Below are positions 1-12,022 of a DNA stretch of 64,000 bases, in pieces. The position numbers were made by a program, and so were the translations under genes. Location of the stretch: NCBI GenBank assembly GCA_036172665.1, contig JAYKNF010000023.1, positions 372,001-436,000 of the forward strand, given 5' to 3'. Position 1 is the stretch's first letter. The number at the start of each line of letters is the position of its first letter. The notes under the pieces are model-generated. The model was not told where the DNA came from. It worked only from the letters and a program-made list of their open reading frames with translations, and ran no database searches. Source of the DNA: Prosopocoilus inquinatus. Its lineage: Eukaryota; Arthropoda; Insecta; Coleoptera; Lucanidae.

Positions 1-102
1 AATCGATCCTTACTTATCTATCATGTTATTTGACGTTTGGATGGACTCCAGTAACCCTGACGTGAGATACGAAGTTCTAGGACGCAGCAGAAGCTGGAAA
101 TA

Positions 103-251
103 GTTTTAAACGAAACAACACGCATTAGCGTTGTTCCTGTGATGTATCTAATCGATCCTTACTCATATATCATGTTATTTGGCGTTTCGATGGACTCCAG
201 TAGCTCTGATGTGAGATACGACGTTTCCGGACGCAGCAGAAGCTGGAAATA
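103..251 (+). repeat. First complete 149-bp unit, used as coordinate reference
   Basis: This unit defines the numbering u1-u149. A consensus built by eye has about 61 G+C of 149 (41%). Landmarks are TTTAAA (DraI site) at u3-u8, an imperfect dyad at u12-u33, ATCGAT (ClaI site) at u49-u54, an AT-rich part around u59-u80, and a short dyad CAGC-agaa-GCTG at u132-u143. Class differences concentrate at u18-u24, u50-u51, u59-u68, u79-u87, u100-u108, u115-u128 and u132-u141. This particular unit is the catatatc / gtagctctg / gtttccgg variant that opens cassette H. The start is arbitrary, since a tandem array has no natural beginning. Confidence 0.95.
114..135 (+). other. Imperfect dyad inside each unit (example)
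   Basis: The arms AACAAC (u12-u17) and GTTGTT (u28-u33) can pair. In most units a further GC (u20-u21) can pair with GC (u26-u27), leaving the loop atta and a 2-nt bulge at u18-u19. Here u21 is c (cacgc), so the longer form is possible; in cacgt or cacat units only the six outer pairs remain. The arms recur in most units of the array, and the visible damage is a few events such as tcgttg, gcgtcg and the 4-bp or 9-bp deletions. Whether it is bound by a protein or is just part of the ancestral sequence cannot be told from one window. Confidence 0.6.
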
Positions 252-1294
252 GTTTTAAACGAAACAACACGTATTAGCGTTGTTCCTGTGATGTATCTAA
301 TCGATCCTTACTTAGCTACTATGTTATTTGACGTTTCGATGGACTCCAGTAACTCTAATGTGAGATACGAAATTTTCGGACGCAGCAGCAGCTGGAAATA
401 GTTTTAAACGAGACAACACATATTAGTGTTGTTCCTGTGCTGTATCTAATCGATCCTTACTCATATATCATGTTATTTGGCGTTTCGATGGAATCCAGTA
501 ACTTTGATGTGAGATACGAAGTTCTCGGACGCAGCTGAAGCTAGAAATAGTTTTAAACGAAACAACACGTAGTAGCGTTGTTCCTGTGATGTATCTAATC
601 GATCCTTACTCATCTATCATGTTATTTGACGTTTGGATGGACTCCAGTAACTCTGATGAGAGATACAAAGATTTCGGACGCAGCAGAAGCTGGAAATAGT
701 TTTGAAAGAAACAACACCTATTAGCGTTGTTCCTGTGATGTATCTAAACGATCCTTACTTATCTAACATGTTATTTAACGTTTGGATGGACTCCAGTAAC
801 TCTGATGAGAAATACAAAGATTTCGGACGCAGCAGAAGCTGGAAATAGTTTTGAACGAAACACCACCTATTAGCGTTGTTCCTGTGATGTATCTAAACGA
901 TCCTTACTTATCTAACATGTTATTTGACGTTTGGATGGACTCCAGTAAGTCTGATGTGAGATACAAAGTTTTGGGACGCAGCAGGAGCTGGAAATAGTTT
1001 TAAACGAAACAACACGTATTAGCGTTGTTCCTGTGCTGTATCTAATCGATCCTTACTTATCTATCATGTTATTTGACGTTTGGGTGGACTCCAGTAACTC
1101 TGATGAGAGATACAAAGATTTCGGACGCAGCAGAAGCTGGAAATAGTTTTGAACGATACACCACCTATTAGCGTTGTTCCTGTGATGTATCTAAACGATC
1201 CTTACTTATCTAACATGTTATTTGACGTTTGGATGGACAGCAGTGAGTCTGATGTGAGATACAAAGTTTTGGGACGCAGCAGGAGCTGGAAATA

Positions 1295-1443
1295 GTTTTA
1301 AACGAAACAACACGTATTAGCGTTGTTCCTGTGCTGTATCTAATCGATCCTTACTTATCTATCATGTTATTTGACGTTTGGATGGACTCCAGTAACCCTG
1401 ACGTGAAATACGAAGTTCTCGGACGCAGCAGCAGCTGGAAATA
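1295..1443 (+). other. Chimeric unit at a block junction
   Basis: The first part is the class A form with accctgacgtgaaatac that normally ends in agcagatgctgg. The last part is agcagcagctgg followed by gtttcaaacg, the class D ending, and class C (taaccgatcc) comes next as it does after class D. The switch lies near 1,430 and keeps the 149-bp length, marking an in-register exchange between different classes. Confidence 0.78.
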
Positions 1444-1758
1444 GTTTCAAACGAAACAACACATATTAGCGTTGTTCCTGTGATGTATCTAACCGATCCT
1501 TACTCATCTATCATGTTATTTGACGTTCGGACGGACTCCAGTAACTCTGATGAGAGATACAAAGTTCTCGGACGCAGTAGAAACTGGAAATAGTTTTGAA
1601 CGAAGCAACACGTATTAGCGTTGTTCCTGTGATGTATCTAATCGATCCTTACTCATATATCATGTTATTTGGCGTTTCGATGGACTCCAGTAGCTCTGAT
1701 GTGAGATACGACGTTTTCGGACGCAGCAGAAGCTGGAAATAATTTTAAACGAAACAAT

Positions 1759-4700
1759 ACGCATTAGCGTTGTTCCTGTGATGTATCTAATCGATCCTTA
1801 CTCATCTATCATGTTATTTGGCGTTTCGATGGACTCCAGTAACTTAGATGTGAGATACGAAGTTCTCGGACGCAGCTGAAGCTAGAAATAGTTTTAAACG
1901 AAACAACACGCATTAGCGTTGTTCCTGTGTCGTATCTAATCGATCCTTACTTATCTATCATGTTATTTGACGTTTGGATGGTCTCCAGTAACTCTGATGT
2001 GAGATACGACGTTTTCGGACGCAGCAGAAGCTGGAAATAGTTTTAAACGAAACAACACGTATTATCGTTGTTCCTGTGATGTATCTAATCGATCCTTACT
2101 CATGTATCATGTTATTTGACGTTTGGGTGGACTCCAGTAACTCTGATGAGAGATACAAAGATTTCGGACGCAGCAGAAGCTGGAAATAGTTTTGAACGAT
2201 ACACCACCTATTAGCGTTGTTCCTGTGATGTATCTAAACGATCCTTACTTATCTAACATGTTATTTGACGTTTGGATGGACAGCAGTGAGTCTGATGTGA
2301 GATACAAAGTTTTGGGACGCAGCAGGAGCTGGAAATAGTTTTAAACGAAACAACACGTATTAGCGTTGTTCCTGTGCTGTATCTAATCGATCCTTACTTA
2401 TCTATCATGTTATTTGACGTTTGGATGGACTCCAGTAACCCTGACGTGAAATACGAAGTTCTCGGACGCAGCAGATGCTGGAAATAGTTTTAAACGAAAC
2501 AACACGCATTAGCGTTGTTCATGTGATGTATCTAATCAATCCTTACTTATCTATCATGTTATTTGACGTTTGGATGGACTCCAGTAACCCTGACGTGAGA
2601 TACGAAGTTCTCGGACGCAGCAGAAGCTGGAAATAGTCTTAAACGAAACAACACGTATTAGCGTTGTTCCTGTGATGTATCTAATCGATCCTTACTCATC
2701 TATCATGTTATTTGACGTTTGGATGAACTCCAGTAACTCTGATGTGAGATACAAAGTTTTTGGACGCAGCAGAAGCTGGAAATAGTTTTGAACGAAACAA
2801 CACGCATTAGCGTTGTTCCTGTGATGTATCTAATCAATCCTTACTTATCTATCATGTTATTTGACGTTTGGATGGACTCCAGTAACCCTGACGTGAGATA
2901 CGAAGTTCTCGGACGCAGCAGAAGCTGGAAATAGTTTTAAACGAAACAACACGTATTAGCGTTGTTTCTGTGATGTATCTAATCGATCCTTACTCATCTA
3001 TCATGTTATTTGACGTTTGGATGGACTCCAGTAACTCTGATGTGAGATACAAAGTTTTTGGACGCAGCAGAAGCTGGAAATAGTTTAGAACGAAACAACA
3101 CGTATTAGCGTTGTTCCTGTGATGTATCTAATCGATCCTTACTTAGCTACTATGTTATTTGACGTTTCGATGGACTCCAATAACTCTAATGTGAGATACG
3201 AAATTTTCGGACGCAGCAGCAGCTGGAAATAGTTTTAAACGAGACAATACATATTAGCGTTGTTCCTGTGCTGTATCTAATCGATCCTTCCTCATCTATC
3301 ATGTTATTTGACGTTTCGATGGACTCCAGTAACTCTGATGTGAGATACAAAGTTTTTGGACGCAGCAGAAGCTGGAAATAGTTTTAAACTAAACAACACG
3401 CATTAGCGTTGTTCCTGTGATGTATCTAATCGATCCTTACTCATCTATCATGTTATTTGGCGTTTCGATGGACTCCAGTAACTTAGATGTGAGATACGAA
3501 GTTCTCGGACGCAGCTGAAGCTAGAAATAGTTTTAAACGAAACAACACGCATTAGCGTTGTTCCTGTGTAGTATCTAATCGATCCTTACTCATCTATCAT
3601 GTTATTTGACGTTTCGATGGACTCCAGTATCTCTGATGTGAGATACAAAGTTTTTGGACGCAGCAGAAGCTGGAAATAGTTTTAAACGAAACAACACGTA
3701 TTAGCGTTGTTCCTGTGATGTATCTAATCGATCCTTACTCATCTATCATGTTATTTGACGTTTCGATGGACTCCAGTAACTCTAATGTGAGAAACGAAAT
3801 TTTCGGACGCAGCAGAAGCTGGAAATAGTTTTAAACGAAACAACACGCATTAGCGTTGTTCCTGTGATGTATCTAATCGATCCTTACTTATCTATCATGT
3901 TATTTGACGTTTGGATGGACTCCAGTAACCCTGACGTGAGATACGAAGTTCTAGGACGCAGCAAAAGCTGGAAATAGTTTTAAACGAAACAACACGCATT
4001 AGCGTTGTTCCTGTGATGTATCTAATCGATCCTTACTCATCTATCATGTTATTTGGCGTTTCGATGGACTCCAGTAACTTTGATGTGAGATACGAAGTTC
4101 TCGGACGCAGCTGAAGCTAGAAATAGTTTTAAACGAAACAACACGCATTAGCGTTGTTCCTGTGATGTATCTAACCGATCCTTACTCATCTATCATGTTA
4201 TTTGACGTTCGGACGGACTCCAGTAACTCTGATGAGAGATACAAAGTTCTCGGACGCAGTAGAAACTGGAAATAGTTTTGAACGAAGCAACACGTATTAG
4301 CGTTGTTCCTGTGATGTATCTAATCGATCCTTACTTATCTACTATGTTATTTGACGTTTCGATGGACTCCAGTAACTCTAAAGTGAGATACGAAATTCTC
4401 GGACGCAGCAGCAGCTGGAAATAGTTTCAAACGAAACAACACATATTAGCGTTGTTCCTGTGATGTATCTAACCGATCCTTACTCATCTATCATGTTATT
4501 TGACGTTCGGACGGACTCCAGTAACTCTGATGAGAGATACAAAGTTCTCGGACGCAGTAGAAACTGGAAATAGTTTTGAACGAAGCAACACGTATTAGCG
4601 TTGTTCCTGTGATGTATCTAATCGATCCTTACTCATATATCATGTTATTTGGCGTTTCGATGGACTCCAGTAGCTCTGATGTGAGATACGACGTTTTCGG

Positions 4701-5998
4701 ACGCAGCAGAAGCTGGAAATAATTTTAAACGAAACAATACGCATTAGCGTTGTTCCTGTGATGTATCTAATCGATCCTTACTCATCTATCATGTTATTTG
4801 GCGTTTCGATGGACTCCAGTAACTTAGATGTGAGATACGAAGTTCTCGGACGCAGCTGAAGCTAGAAATAGTTTTAAACGAAACAACACGCATTAGCGTT
4901 GTTCCTGTGTAGTATCTAATCGATCCTTACTCATCTATCATGTTATTTGACGTTTCGATGGACTCCAGTAACTCTGATGTGAGATACAAAGTTTTTGGAC
5001 GCAGCAGAAGCTGGAAATAGTTTTAAACGAAACAACACGTATTAGCGTTGTTCCTGTGATGTATCTAATCGATCCTTACTCATCTATCATGTTATTTGAC
5101 GTTTCGATGGACTCCAGTAACTCTAATGTGAGAAACGAAATTTTCGGACGCAGCAGAAGCTGGAAATAGTTTTAAACGAAACAACACGCATTAGCGTTGT
5201 TCCTGTGATGTATCTAATCGATCCTTACTTATCTATCATGTTATTTGACGTTTGGATGGACTCCAGTAACCCTGACGTGAGATACGAAGTTCTAGGACGC
5301 AGCAGAAGCTGGAAATAGTTTTAAACGAAACAACACGCATTAGCGTTGTTCCTGTGATGTATCTAATCGATCCTTACTCATATATCATGTTATTTGGCGT
5401 TTCGATGGACTCCAGTAGCTCTGATGTGAGATACGACGTTTCCGGACGCAGCAGAAGCTGGAAATAGTTTTAAACGAAACAACACGTATTAGCGTTGTTC
5501 CTGTGATGTATCTAATCGATCCTTACTTAGCTACTATGTTATTTGACGTTTCGATGGACTCCAGTAACTCTAATGTGAGATACGAAATTTTCGGACGCAG
5601 CAGCAGCTGGAAATAGTTTTAAACGAGACAACACATATTAGCGTTGTTCCTGTGCTGTATCTAATCGATCCTTACTCATATATCATGTTATTTGGCGTTT
5701 CGATGGAATCCAGTAACTTTGATGTGAGATACGAAGTTCTCGGACGCAGCTGAAGCTAGAAATAGTTTTAAACGAAACAACACGTAGTAGCGTTGTTCCT
5801 GTGATGTATCTAATCGATCCTTACTCATCTATCATGTTATTTGACGTTTGGATGGACTCCAGTAACTCTGATGAGAGATACAAAGATTTCGGACGCAGCA
5901 GAAGCTGGAAATAGTTTTGAAAGAAACAACACCTATTAGCGTTGTTCCTGTGATGTATCTAAACGATCCTTACTTATCTAACATGTTATTTAACGTTT
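1759..5998 (+). repeat. Block P, copy 1 (4.24 kb)
   Basis: This segment recurs with identical unit order and length at 19,490-23,729 and 30,367-34,606, and nearly whole (from 34,885) up to 38,778. Markers inside are tgtcgtatc (near 1,929), tattatcg (near 2,063), gttcatgtg (c at 2,520) and the start of cassette H. Private changes in this copy include ccttcctcatc near 3,288 and aactttgatg near 4,080, where the other copies read ccttactcatc and aacttagatg. The left edge lies where acaatacgc (here) meets acaacacgc (others). Confidence 0.85.
4126..4721 (+). repeat. Cassette K, reference copy (four units, C-D-C-E)
   Basis: Class C carries taaccgatcc, gacgttcggacgg and gtagaaactgg. Class D carries ttatctactatg, ctctaaagtg and agcagcagctgg, followed by gtttcaaacg. 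Class C then repeats, and class E carries catatatc, gtagctctg and (here) ttttcgg. The order C-D-C-E recurs at 17 places, with first units starting at 4126, 6659, 9192, 12917, 14705, 16344, 17983, 21857, 25582, 27221, 28860, 32734, 36906, 39439, 42418, 45845 and 48958, and in altered form at 23,794. Spacings are 11, 12, 17, 20, 25 or 26 units among others, so it is a recurrent module, not a strict-period higher-order repeat. A class B unit (acttagatg or actttgatg with agctgaagctag) usually precedes it. Confidence 0.88.
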
Positions 5999-6509
5999 GG
6001 ATGGACTCCAGTAACTCTGATGAGAAATACAAAGATTTCGGACGCAGCAGAAGCTGGAAATAGTTTTGAACGAAACACCACCTATTAGCGTTGTTCCTGT
6101 GATGTATCTAAACGATCCTTACTTATCTAACATGTTATTTGACGTTTGGATGGACTCCAGTAAGTCTGATGTGAGATACAAAGTTTTGGGACGCAGCAGG
6201 AGCTGGAAATAGTTTTAAACGAAACAACACGTATTAGCGTTGTTCCTGTGCTGTATCTAATCGATCCTTACTTATCTATCATGTTATTTGACGTTTGGGT
6301 GGACTCCAGTAACTCTGATGAGAGATACAAAGATTTCGGACGCAGCAGAAGCTGGAAATAGTTTTGAACGATACACCACCTATTAGCGTTGTTCCTGTGA
6401 TGTATCTAAACGATCCTTACTTATCTAACATGTTATTTGACGTTTGGATGGACACCAGTGAGTCTGATGTGAGATACAAAGTTTTGGGACGCAGCAGGAG
6501 CTGGAAATA
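5318..6509 (+). repeat. Cassette H, copy 2
   Basis: Same eight-unit order as copy 1, displaced by exactly 35 units (5,215 bp). The match continues leftwards to at least position 5,216 (equivalent to window base 1), so the real duplicated segment is longer than the cassette. Unit 8 reads gacaccagtgag instead of gacagcagtgag, and the units that follow differ from copy 1. Confidence 0.9.
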
Positions 6510-9500
6510 GTTTTAAACGAAACAACACGTATTAGCGTTGTTCCTGTGATGTATCTAATCGATCCTTACTCATCTATCATGTTATTTGGCGTTTCGATGG
6601 ACTCCAGTAACTTAGATGTGAGATACGAAGTTCTCGGACGCAGCTGAAGCTAGAAATAGTTTTAAACGAAACAACACGCATTAGCGTTGTTCCTGTAATG
6701 TATCTAACCGATCCTTACTCATCTATCATGTTATTTGACGTTCGGACGGACTCCAGTAACTCTGATGAGAGATACAAAGTTCTCGGACGCAGTAGAAACT
6801 GGAAATAGTTTTGAACGAAGCAACACGTATTAGCGTTGTTCCTGTGATGTATCTAATCGATCCTTACTTATCTACTATGTTATTTGACGTTTCGATGGAC
6901 TCCAGTAACTCTAAAGTGAGATACGAAATTCTCGGACGCAGCAGCAGCTGGAAATAGTTTCAAACGAAACAACACATATTAGCGTTGTTCCTGTGATGTA
7001 TCTAACCGATCCTTACTCATCTATCATGTTATTTGACGTTCGGACGGACTCCAGTAACTCTGATGAGAGATACAAAGTTCTCGGACGCAGTAGAAACTGG
7101 AAATAGTTTTGAACGAAGCAACACGTATTAGCGTTGTTCCTGTGATGTATCTAATCGATCCTTACTCATATATCATGTTATTTGGCGTTTCGATGGACTC
7201 CAGTAGCTCTGATGTGAGATACGACGTTTTCGGACGCAGCAGAAGCTGGAAATAGTTTTAAACGAAACAATACGCATTAGCGTTGTTCCTGTGATGTATC
7301 TAATCGATCCTTACTTATCTATCATGTTATTTGACGTTTGGATGGACTCCAGTAACCCTGACGTGAGATACGAAGTTCTCGGACGCAGCAGAAGCTGGAA
7401 ATAGTTTTAAACGAAGCAACAGGCATTAGCGTTGTTCCTGTGATGTATCTAATCGATACTTACTCATCTATCATGTTATTTGACGTTTGGATGGACTCCA
7501 GTAACTAGGATGAGAGATACAAAGATTTCGGACGCAGCAGAAGCTGGAAATAGTTTTGAACGAAACAACACCTATTAGCGTTGTTCCTGTGATGTATCTA
7601 AACGATCCTTACTTATCTAACATGTTATTTAACGTTTGGATGTACTCCAGTAAGTCTGATGTGAGATACAAAGTTTTTGGACGCAGCAGGAGCTGGAAAT
7701 AGTTTTAAACGAAACAACACGTATTAGCGTTGTTCCTGTGCCGTATCTAATCGATCCTTACTTATCTATCATGTTATTTGACGTTTGGATGGACTCCAGT
7801 AACTCTGATGTGAGATACGACGTTTTCGGACGCAGCAGAAGCTGGAAATAGTTTTAAACGAAACAACACGTATTAGCGTTGTTCCTGTGCTGTATCTATT
7901 CGATCCTTACTTATCTATCATGTTATTTGACGTTTGGATGAACTCCAGTAACCCTGACGTGAAATACGAAGTTCTCGGACGCAGCAGAAGCTGGAAATAG
8001 TTTTAAACGAAACAACACGCATTAGCGTTGTTCCTGTGATGTATCTAATCGATCCTTACTCATCTATCATGTTATTTGGCGTTACGATGGACTCCAGTAA
8101 CTTAGATGTGAGATACGAAGTTCTCGGACGCAGCTGAAGCTAGAAATAGTTTTAAACGAAACAACACGTATTAGCGTTGTTCCTGTGATGTATCTAATCG
8201 ATCCTTACTCATCTATCATGTTATTTGACGTTTGGATGGACTCCAGTAACTCTGATGTGAGATACAAAGTTTTTGGACGCAGCAGAAGCTGGAAATAGTT
8301 TTGAACGAAACAACACGCATTAGCGTTGTTCCTGTGATGTATCTAATCAATCCTTACTTATCTATCATGTTATTTGACGTTTGGATGGACTCCAGTAACC
8401 CTGACGTGAGATACGAAGTTCTCGGACGCAGCAGAAGCTGGAAATAGTTTTAAACGAAACAACACGTATTAGCGTTGTTCCTGTGATGTATCTAATAGAT
8501 CCTTACTCATCTATCATGTTATTTGACGTTTGGATGGACTCCAGTAACTCTGATGTGAGATACAAAGATTTCGGTCGCAGCAGAAGCTGGAAATAGTTTT
8601 GAACGAAACAACACGTATTAGCGTTGTTCCTGTGATGTATCTAATCGATCCTTACTCATCTATCATGTTATTTGGCGTTACGATGGACTCCAGTAACTTA
8701 GATGTGAGATACGAAGTTCTCGGACGCAGCTGAAGCTAGAAATAGTTTTGAACGAAACAACACGCATTAGCGTTGTTCCTGTGATGTATCTAATCAATCC
8801 TTACTTATCTATCATGTTATTTGACGTTTGGATGAACTCCAGTAACCCTGACGTGAAATACGAAGTTCTCGGACGCAGCAGAAGCTGGAAATAGTTTTAA
8901 ACGAAACAACACGCATTAGCGTTGTTCCTGTGATGTATCTAATCGATCCTTACTTATCTATCATGTTATTTGACGTTTGGATGGACTCCAGTAACCCTGA
9001 CGTGAGATACGAAGTTCTAGGACGCAGCAAAAGCTGGAAATAGTTTTAAACGAAACAACACGCATTAGCGTTGTTCCTGTGATGTATCTAATCGATCCTT
9101 ACTCATCTATCATGTTATTTGGCGTTTCGATGGACTCCAGTAACTTAGATGTGAGATACGAAGTTCTCGGACGCAGCTGAAGCTAGAAATAGTTTTAAAA
9201 GAAACAACACGCATTAGCGTTGTTCCTGTGATGTATCTAACCGATCCTTACTCATCTATCATGTTATTTGACGTTCGGACGGACTCCAGTAACTCTGATG
9301 AGAGATACAAAGTTCTCGGACGCAGTAGAAACTGGAAATAGTTTTGAACGAAGCAACACGTATTAGCGTTGTTCCTGTGATGTATCTAATCGATCCTTAC
9401 TTATCTACTATGTTATTTGACGTTTCGATGGACTCCAGTAACTCTAAAGTGAGATACGAAATTCTCGGACGCAGCAGCAGCTGGAAATAGTTTCAAACGA

Positions 9501-10681
9501 AACAACACATATTAGCGTTGTTCCTGTGATGTATCTAACCGATCCTTACTCATCTATCATGTTATTTGACGTTCGGACGGACTCCAGTAACTCTGATGAG
9601 AGATACAAAGTTCTCGGACGCAGTAGAAACTGGAAATAGTTTTGAACGAAGCAACACGTATTAGCGTTGTTCCTGTGATGTATCTAATCGATCCTTACTC
9701 ATATATCATGTTATTTGGCGTTTCGATGGACTCCAGTAGCTCTGATGTGAGATACGACGTTTTCGGACGCAGCAGAAGCTGGAAATAATTTTAAACGAAA
9801 CAATACGCATTAGCGTTGTTCCTGTGATGTATCTAATCGATCCTTACTCATCTATCATGTTATTTGGCGTTTCGATGGACTCCAGTAACTTAGATGTGAG
9901 ATACGAAGTTCTCGGACGCAGCTGAAGCTAGAAATAGTTTTAAACGAAACAACACGCATTAGCGTTGTTCCTGTGTAGTATCTAATCGATCCTTACTCAT
10001 CTATCATGTTATTTGACGTTTCGATGGACTCCAGTAACTCTGATGTGAGATACAAAGTTTTTGGACGCAGCAGAAGCTGGAAATAGTTTTAAACGAAACA
10101 ACACGTATTAGCGTTGTTCCTGTGATGTATCTAATCGATCCTTACTCATCTATCATGTTATTTGACGTTTCGATGGACTCCAGTAACTCTAATGTGAGAA
10201 ACGAAATTTTCGGACGCAGCAGAAGCTGGAAATAGTTTTAAACGAAACAACACGCATTAGCGTTGTTCCTGTGATGTATCTAATCGATCCTTACTTATCT
10301 ATCATGTTATTTGACGTTTGGATGGACTCCAGTAACCCTGACGTGAGATACGAAGTTCTAGGACGCAGCAGAAGCTGGAAATAGTTTTAAACGAAACAAC
10401 ACGCATTAGCGTTGTTCCTGTGATGTATCTAATCGATCCTTACCCATCTATCATGTTATTTGGCGTTTCGATGGACTCCAGTAACTTAGATGTGAGATAC
10501 GAAGTTCTCGGACGCAGCTGAAGCTAGAAATAGTTTTAAACGAAACAACACGCATTAGCGTTGTTCCTGTGATGTATCTAACCGATCCTTACTCATCTAT
10601 CATGTTATTTGACGTTCGGACGGACTCCAGTAACTCTGATGAGAGATACAAAATTCTCGGACGCAGTAGAAACTGGAAATA

Positions 10682-11873
10682 GTTTTGAACGAAGCAACAC
10701 GTATTAGCGTTGTTCCTGTGATGTATCTAATCGATCCTTACTCATATATCATGTTATTTGGCGTTTCGATGGACTCCAGTAGCTCTGATGTGAGATACGA
10801 CGTTTCCGGACGCAGCAGAAGCTGGAAATAGTTTTAAACGAAACAACACGTATTAGCGTTGTTCCTGTGATGTATCTAATCGATCCTTACTTAGCTACTA
10901 TGTTATTTGACGTTTCGATGGACTCCAGTAACTCTAATGTGAGATACGAAATTTTCGGACGCAGCAGCAGCTGGAAATAGTTTTAAACGAGACAACACAT
11001 ATTAGCGTTGTTCCTGTGCTGTATCTAATCGATCCTTACTCATATATCATGTTATTTGGCGTTTCGATGGACTCCAGTAACTTTGATGTGAGATACGAAG
11101 TTCTCGGACGCAGCTGAAGCTAGAAATAGTTTTAAACGAAACAACACGTAGTAGCGTTGTTCCTGTGATGTATCTAATCGATCCTTACTCATCTATCATG
11201 TTATTTGACGTTTGGATGGACTCCAGTAACTCTGATGAGAGATACAAAGATTTCGGACGCAGCAGAAGCTGGAAATAGTTTTGAAAGAAACAACACCTAT
11301 TAGCGTTGTTCCTGTGATGTATCTAAACGATCCTTACTTATCTAACATGTTATTTAACGTTTGGATGGACTCCAGTAACTCTGATGAGAAATACAAAGAT
11401 TTCGGACGCAGCAGAAGCTGGAAATAGTTTTGAACGAAACACCACCTATTAGCGTTGTTCCTGTGATGTATCTAAACGATCCTTACTTATCTAACATGTT
11501 ATTTGACGTTTGGATGGACTCCAGTAAGTCTGATGTGAGATACAAAGTTTTGGGACGCAGCAGGAGCTGGAAATAGTTTTAAACGAAACAACACGTATTA
11601 GCGTTGTTCCTGTGCTGTATCTAATCGATCCTTACTTATCTATCATGTTATTTGACGTTTGGGTGGACTCCAGTAACTCTGATGAGAGATACAAAGATTT
11701 CGGACGCAGCAGAAGCTGGAAATAGTTTTGAACGATACACCACCTATTAGCGTTGTTCCTGTGATGTATCTAAACGATCCTTACTTATCTAACATGTTAT
11801 TTGACGTTTGGATGGACACCAGTGAGTCTGATGTGAGATACAAAGTTTTGGGACGCAGCAGGAGCTGGAAATA
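10682..11873 (+). repeat. Cassette H, copy 3
   Basis: Same eight-unit order, 36 units (5,364 bp) after copy 2. Its third unit carries gatggactcc where copies 1 and 2 have gatggaatcc, a variant shared with copy 7 at 44,057. That supports the two belonging to the same larger duplicated block (offset 224 units minus 1 bp). Confidence 0.88.
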
Positions 11874-12022
11874 GTTTTAAACGAAACAACACGTATTAGC
11901 GTTGTTCCTGTGATGTATCTAATCGATCCTTACTCATCTATCATGTTATTTGGCGTTTTGATGGACTCCAGTAACTTAGATGTGAGATACGAAGTTCTCG
12001 GACGCAGCAGAAGCTGGAAATA
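11874..12022 (+). other. Chimeric class B/A unit
   Basis: It carries the class B marks ggcgtttt and acttagatg but ends in agcagaagctgg instead of agctgaagctag, and is followed by the rare gaagcaacaggc unit. It marks the right end of the 10-kb block and the left end of the 13-unit block, so it is very likely an exchange junction. Confidence 0.75.

Larger units (their letters stand above)
103..1294 (+). repeat. Cassette H, copy 1 (eight units)
   Basis: Eight class-specific units occur in fixed order: (1) catatatc with gtagctctg and tttccgg; (2) ttagctactatg with ctctaatgtg; (3) gatggaatcc with aactttgatg and agctgaagctag; (4) cacgtagtagcg with gatttcgg and gaaagaaac; (5) taacatg with ttaacg and gatgagaaatac; (6) aagtctgatg with ttttgggacg; (7) tttgggtgg with gaacgatacacc; (8) gacagcagtgag. 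Length is 1,192 bp. The same order recurs at 5,318, 10,682, 33,926, 38,098 and 44,057, and truncated at 23,049. Here unit 8 reads gacagcag, whereas most later copies read gacaccag. Confidence 0.9.
2105..12000 (+). repeat. About 10-kb block shared with 34.9-45.4 kb (left copy)
   Basis: The offset to the right-hand copy is 32,780 bp (220 units) from 2,105 to about 7,455, then 221 units to about 7,850, then 223 units minus 1 bp to about 10,683, then 224 units minus 1 bp to about 12,000. The steps correspond to four units that are present only in the right copy or lost here. Shared rare marks include cctgtaatg (6,691/39,471), gtgccgtatc (7,741/40,670), ctattcgatcc (near 7,896), taatagatcc (near 8,500), tcggtcgcagc (near 8,572) and acaaaattc (10,649/43,875). 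Confidence 0.83.

Noticed and set aside
147..162. RNA polymerase III B-box (ctaatcgatcc) and a tRNA-derived origin of the repeat
   Set aside because: TCGATCC resembles GGTTCGANTCC but lacks one base and the leading GG; no A-box, cloverleaf or poly-T terminator accompanies it.
233..251. CENP-B box
   Set aside because: The TTCGGACGCAGC region was compared with the known pattern NTTCGNNNNANNCGGGN. The A and the CGGG end are missing, so there is no match in the common unit forms.
4229..4262. Hammerhead-ribozyme-like CTGATGAGAGA followed by a TCTC partner in class C units
   Set aside because: Some satellites encode hammerheads, and CTGATGA plus a possible GAGA/TCTC stem looks similar. But the conserved GAAA that must follow stem II is GGAC here, and other classes lose CTGATGA or the stem. 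A descriptor search on both strands would settle it.
4840..4880. AGCTAGAAATAG resembling the Cas9 single-guide RNA scaffold hairpin
   Set aside because: Only about 12 bases match, around a GAAA tetraloop-like dyad. There is no repeat-spacer structure, no cas gene, and the flanks do not match. It is chance similarity in class B units.
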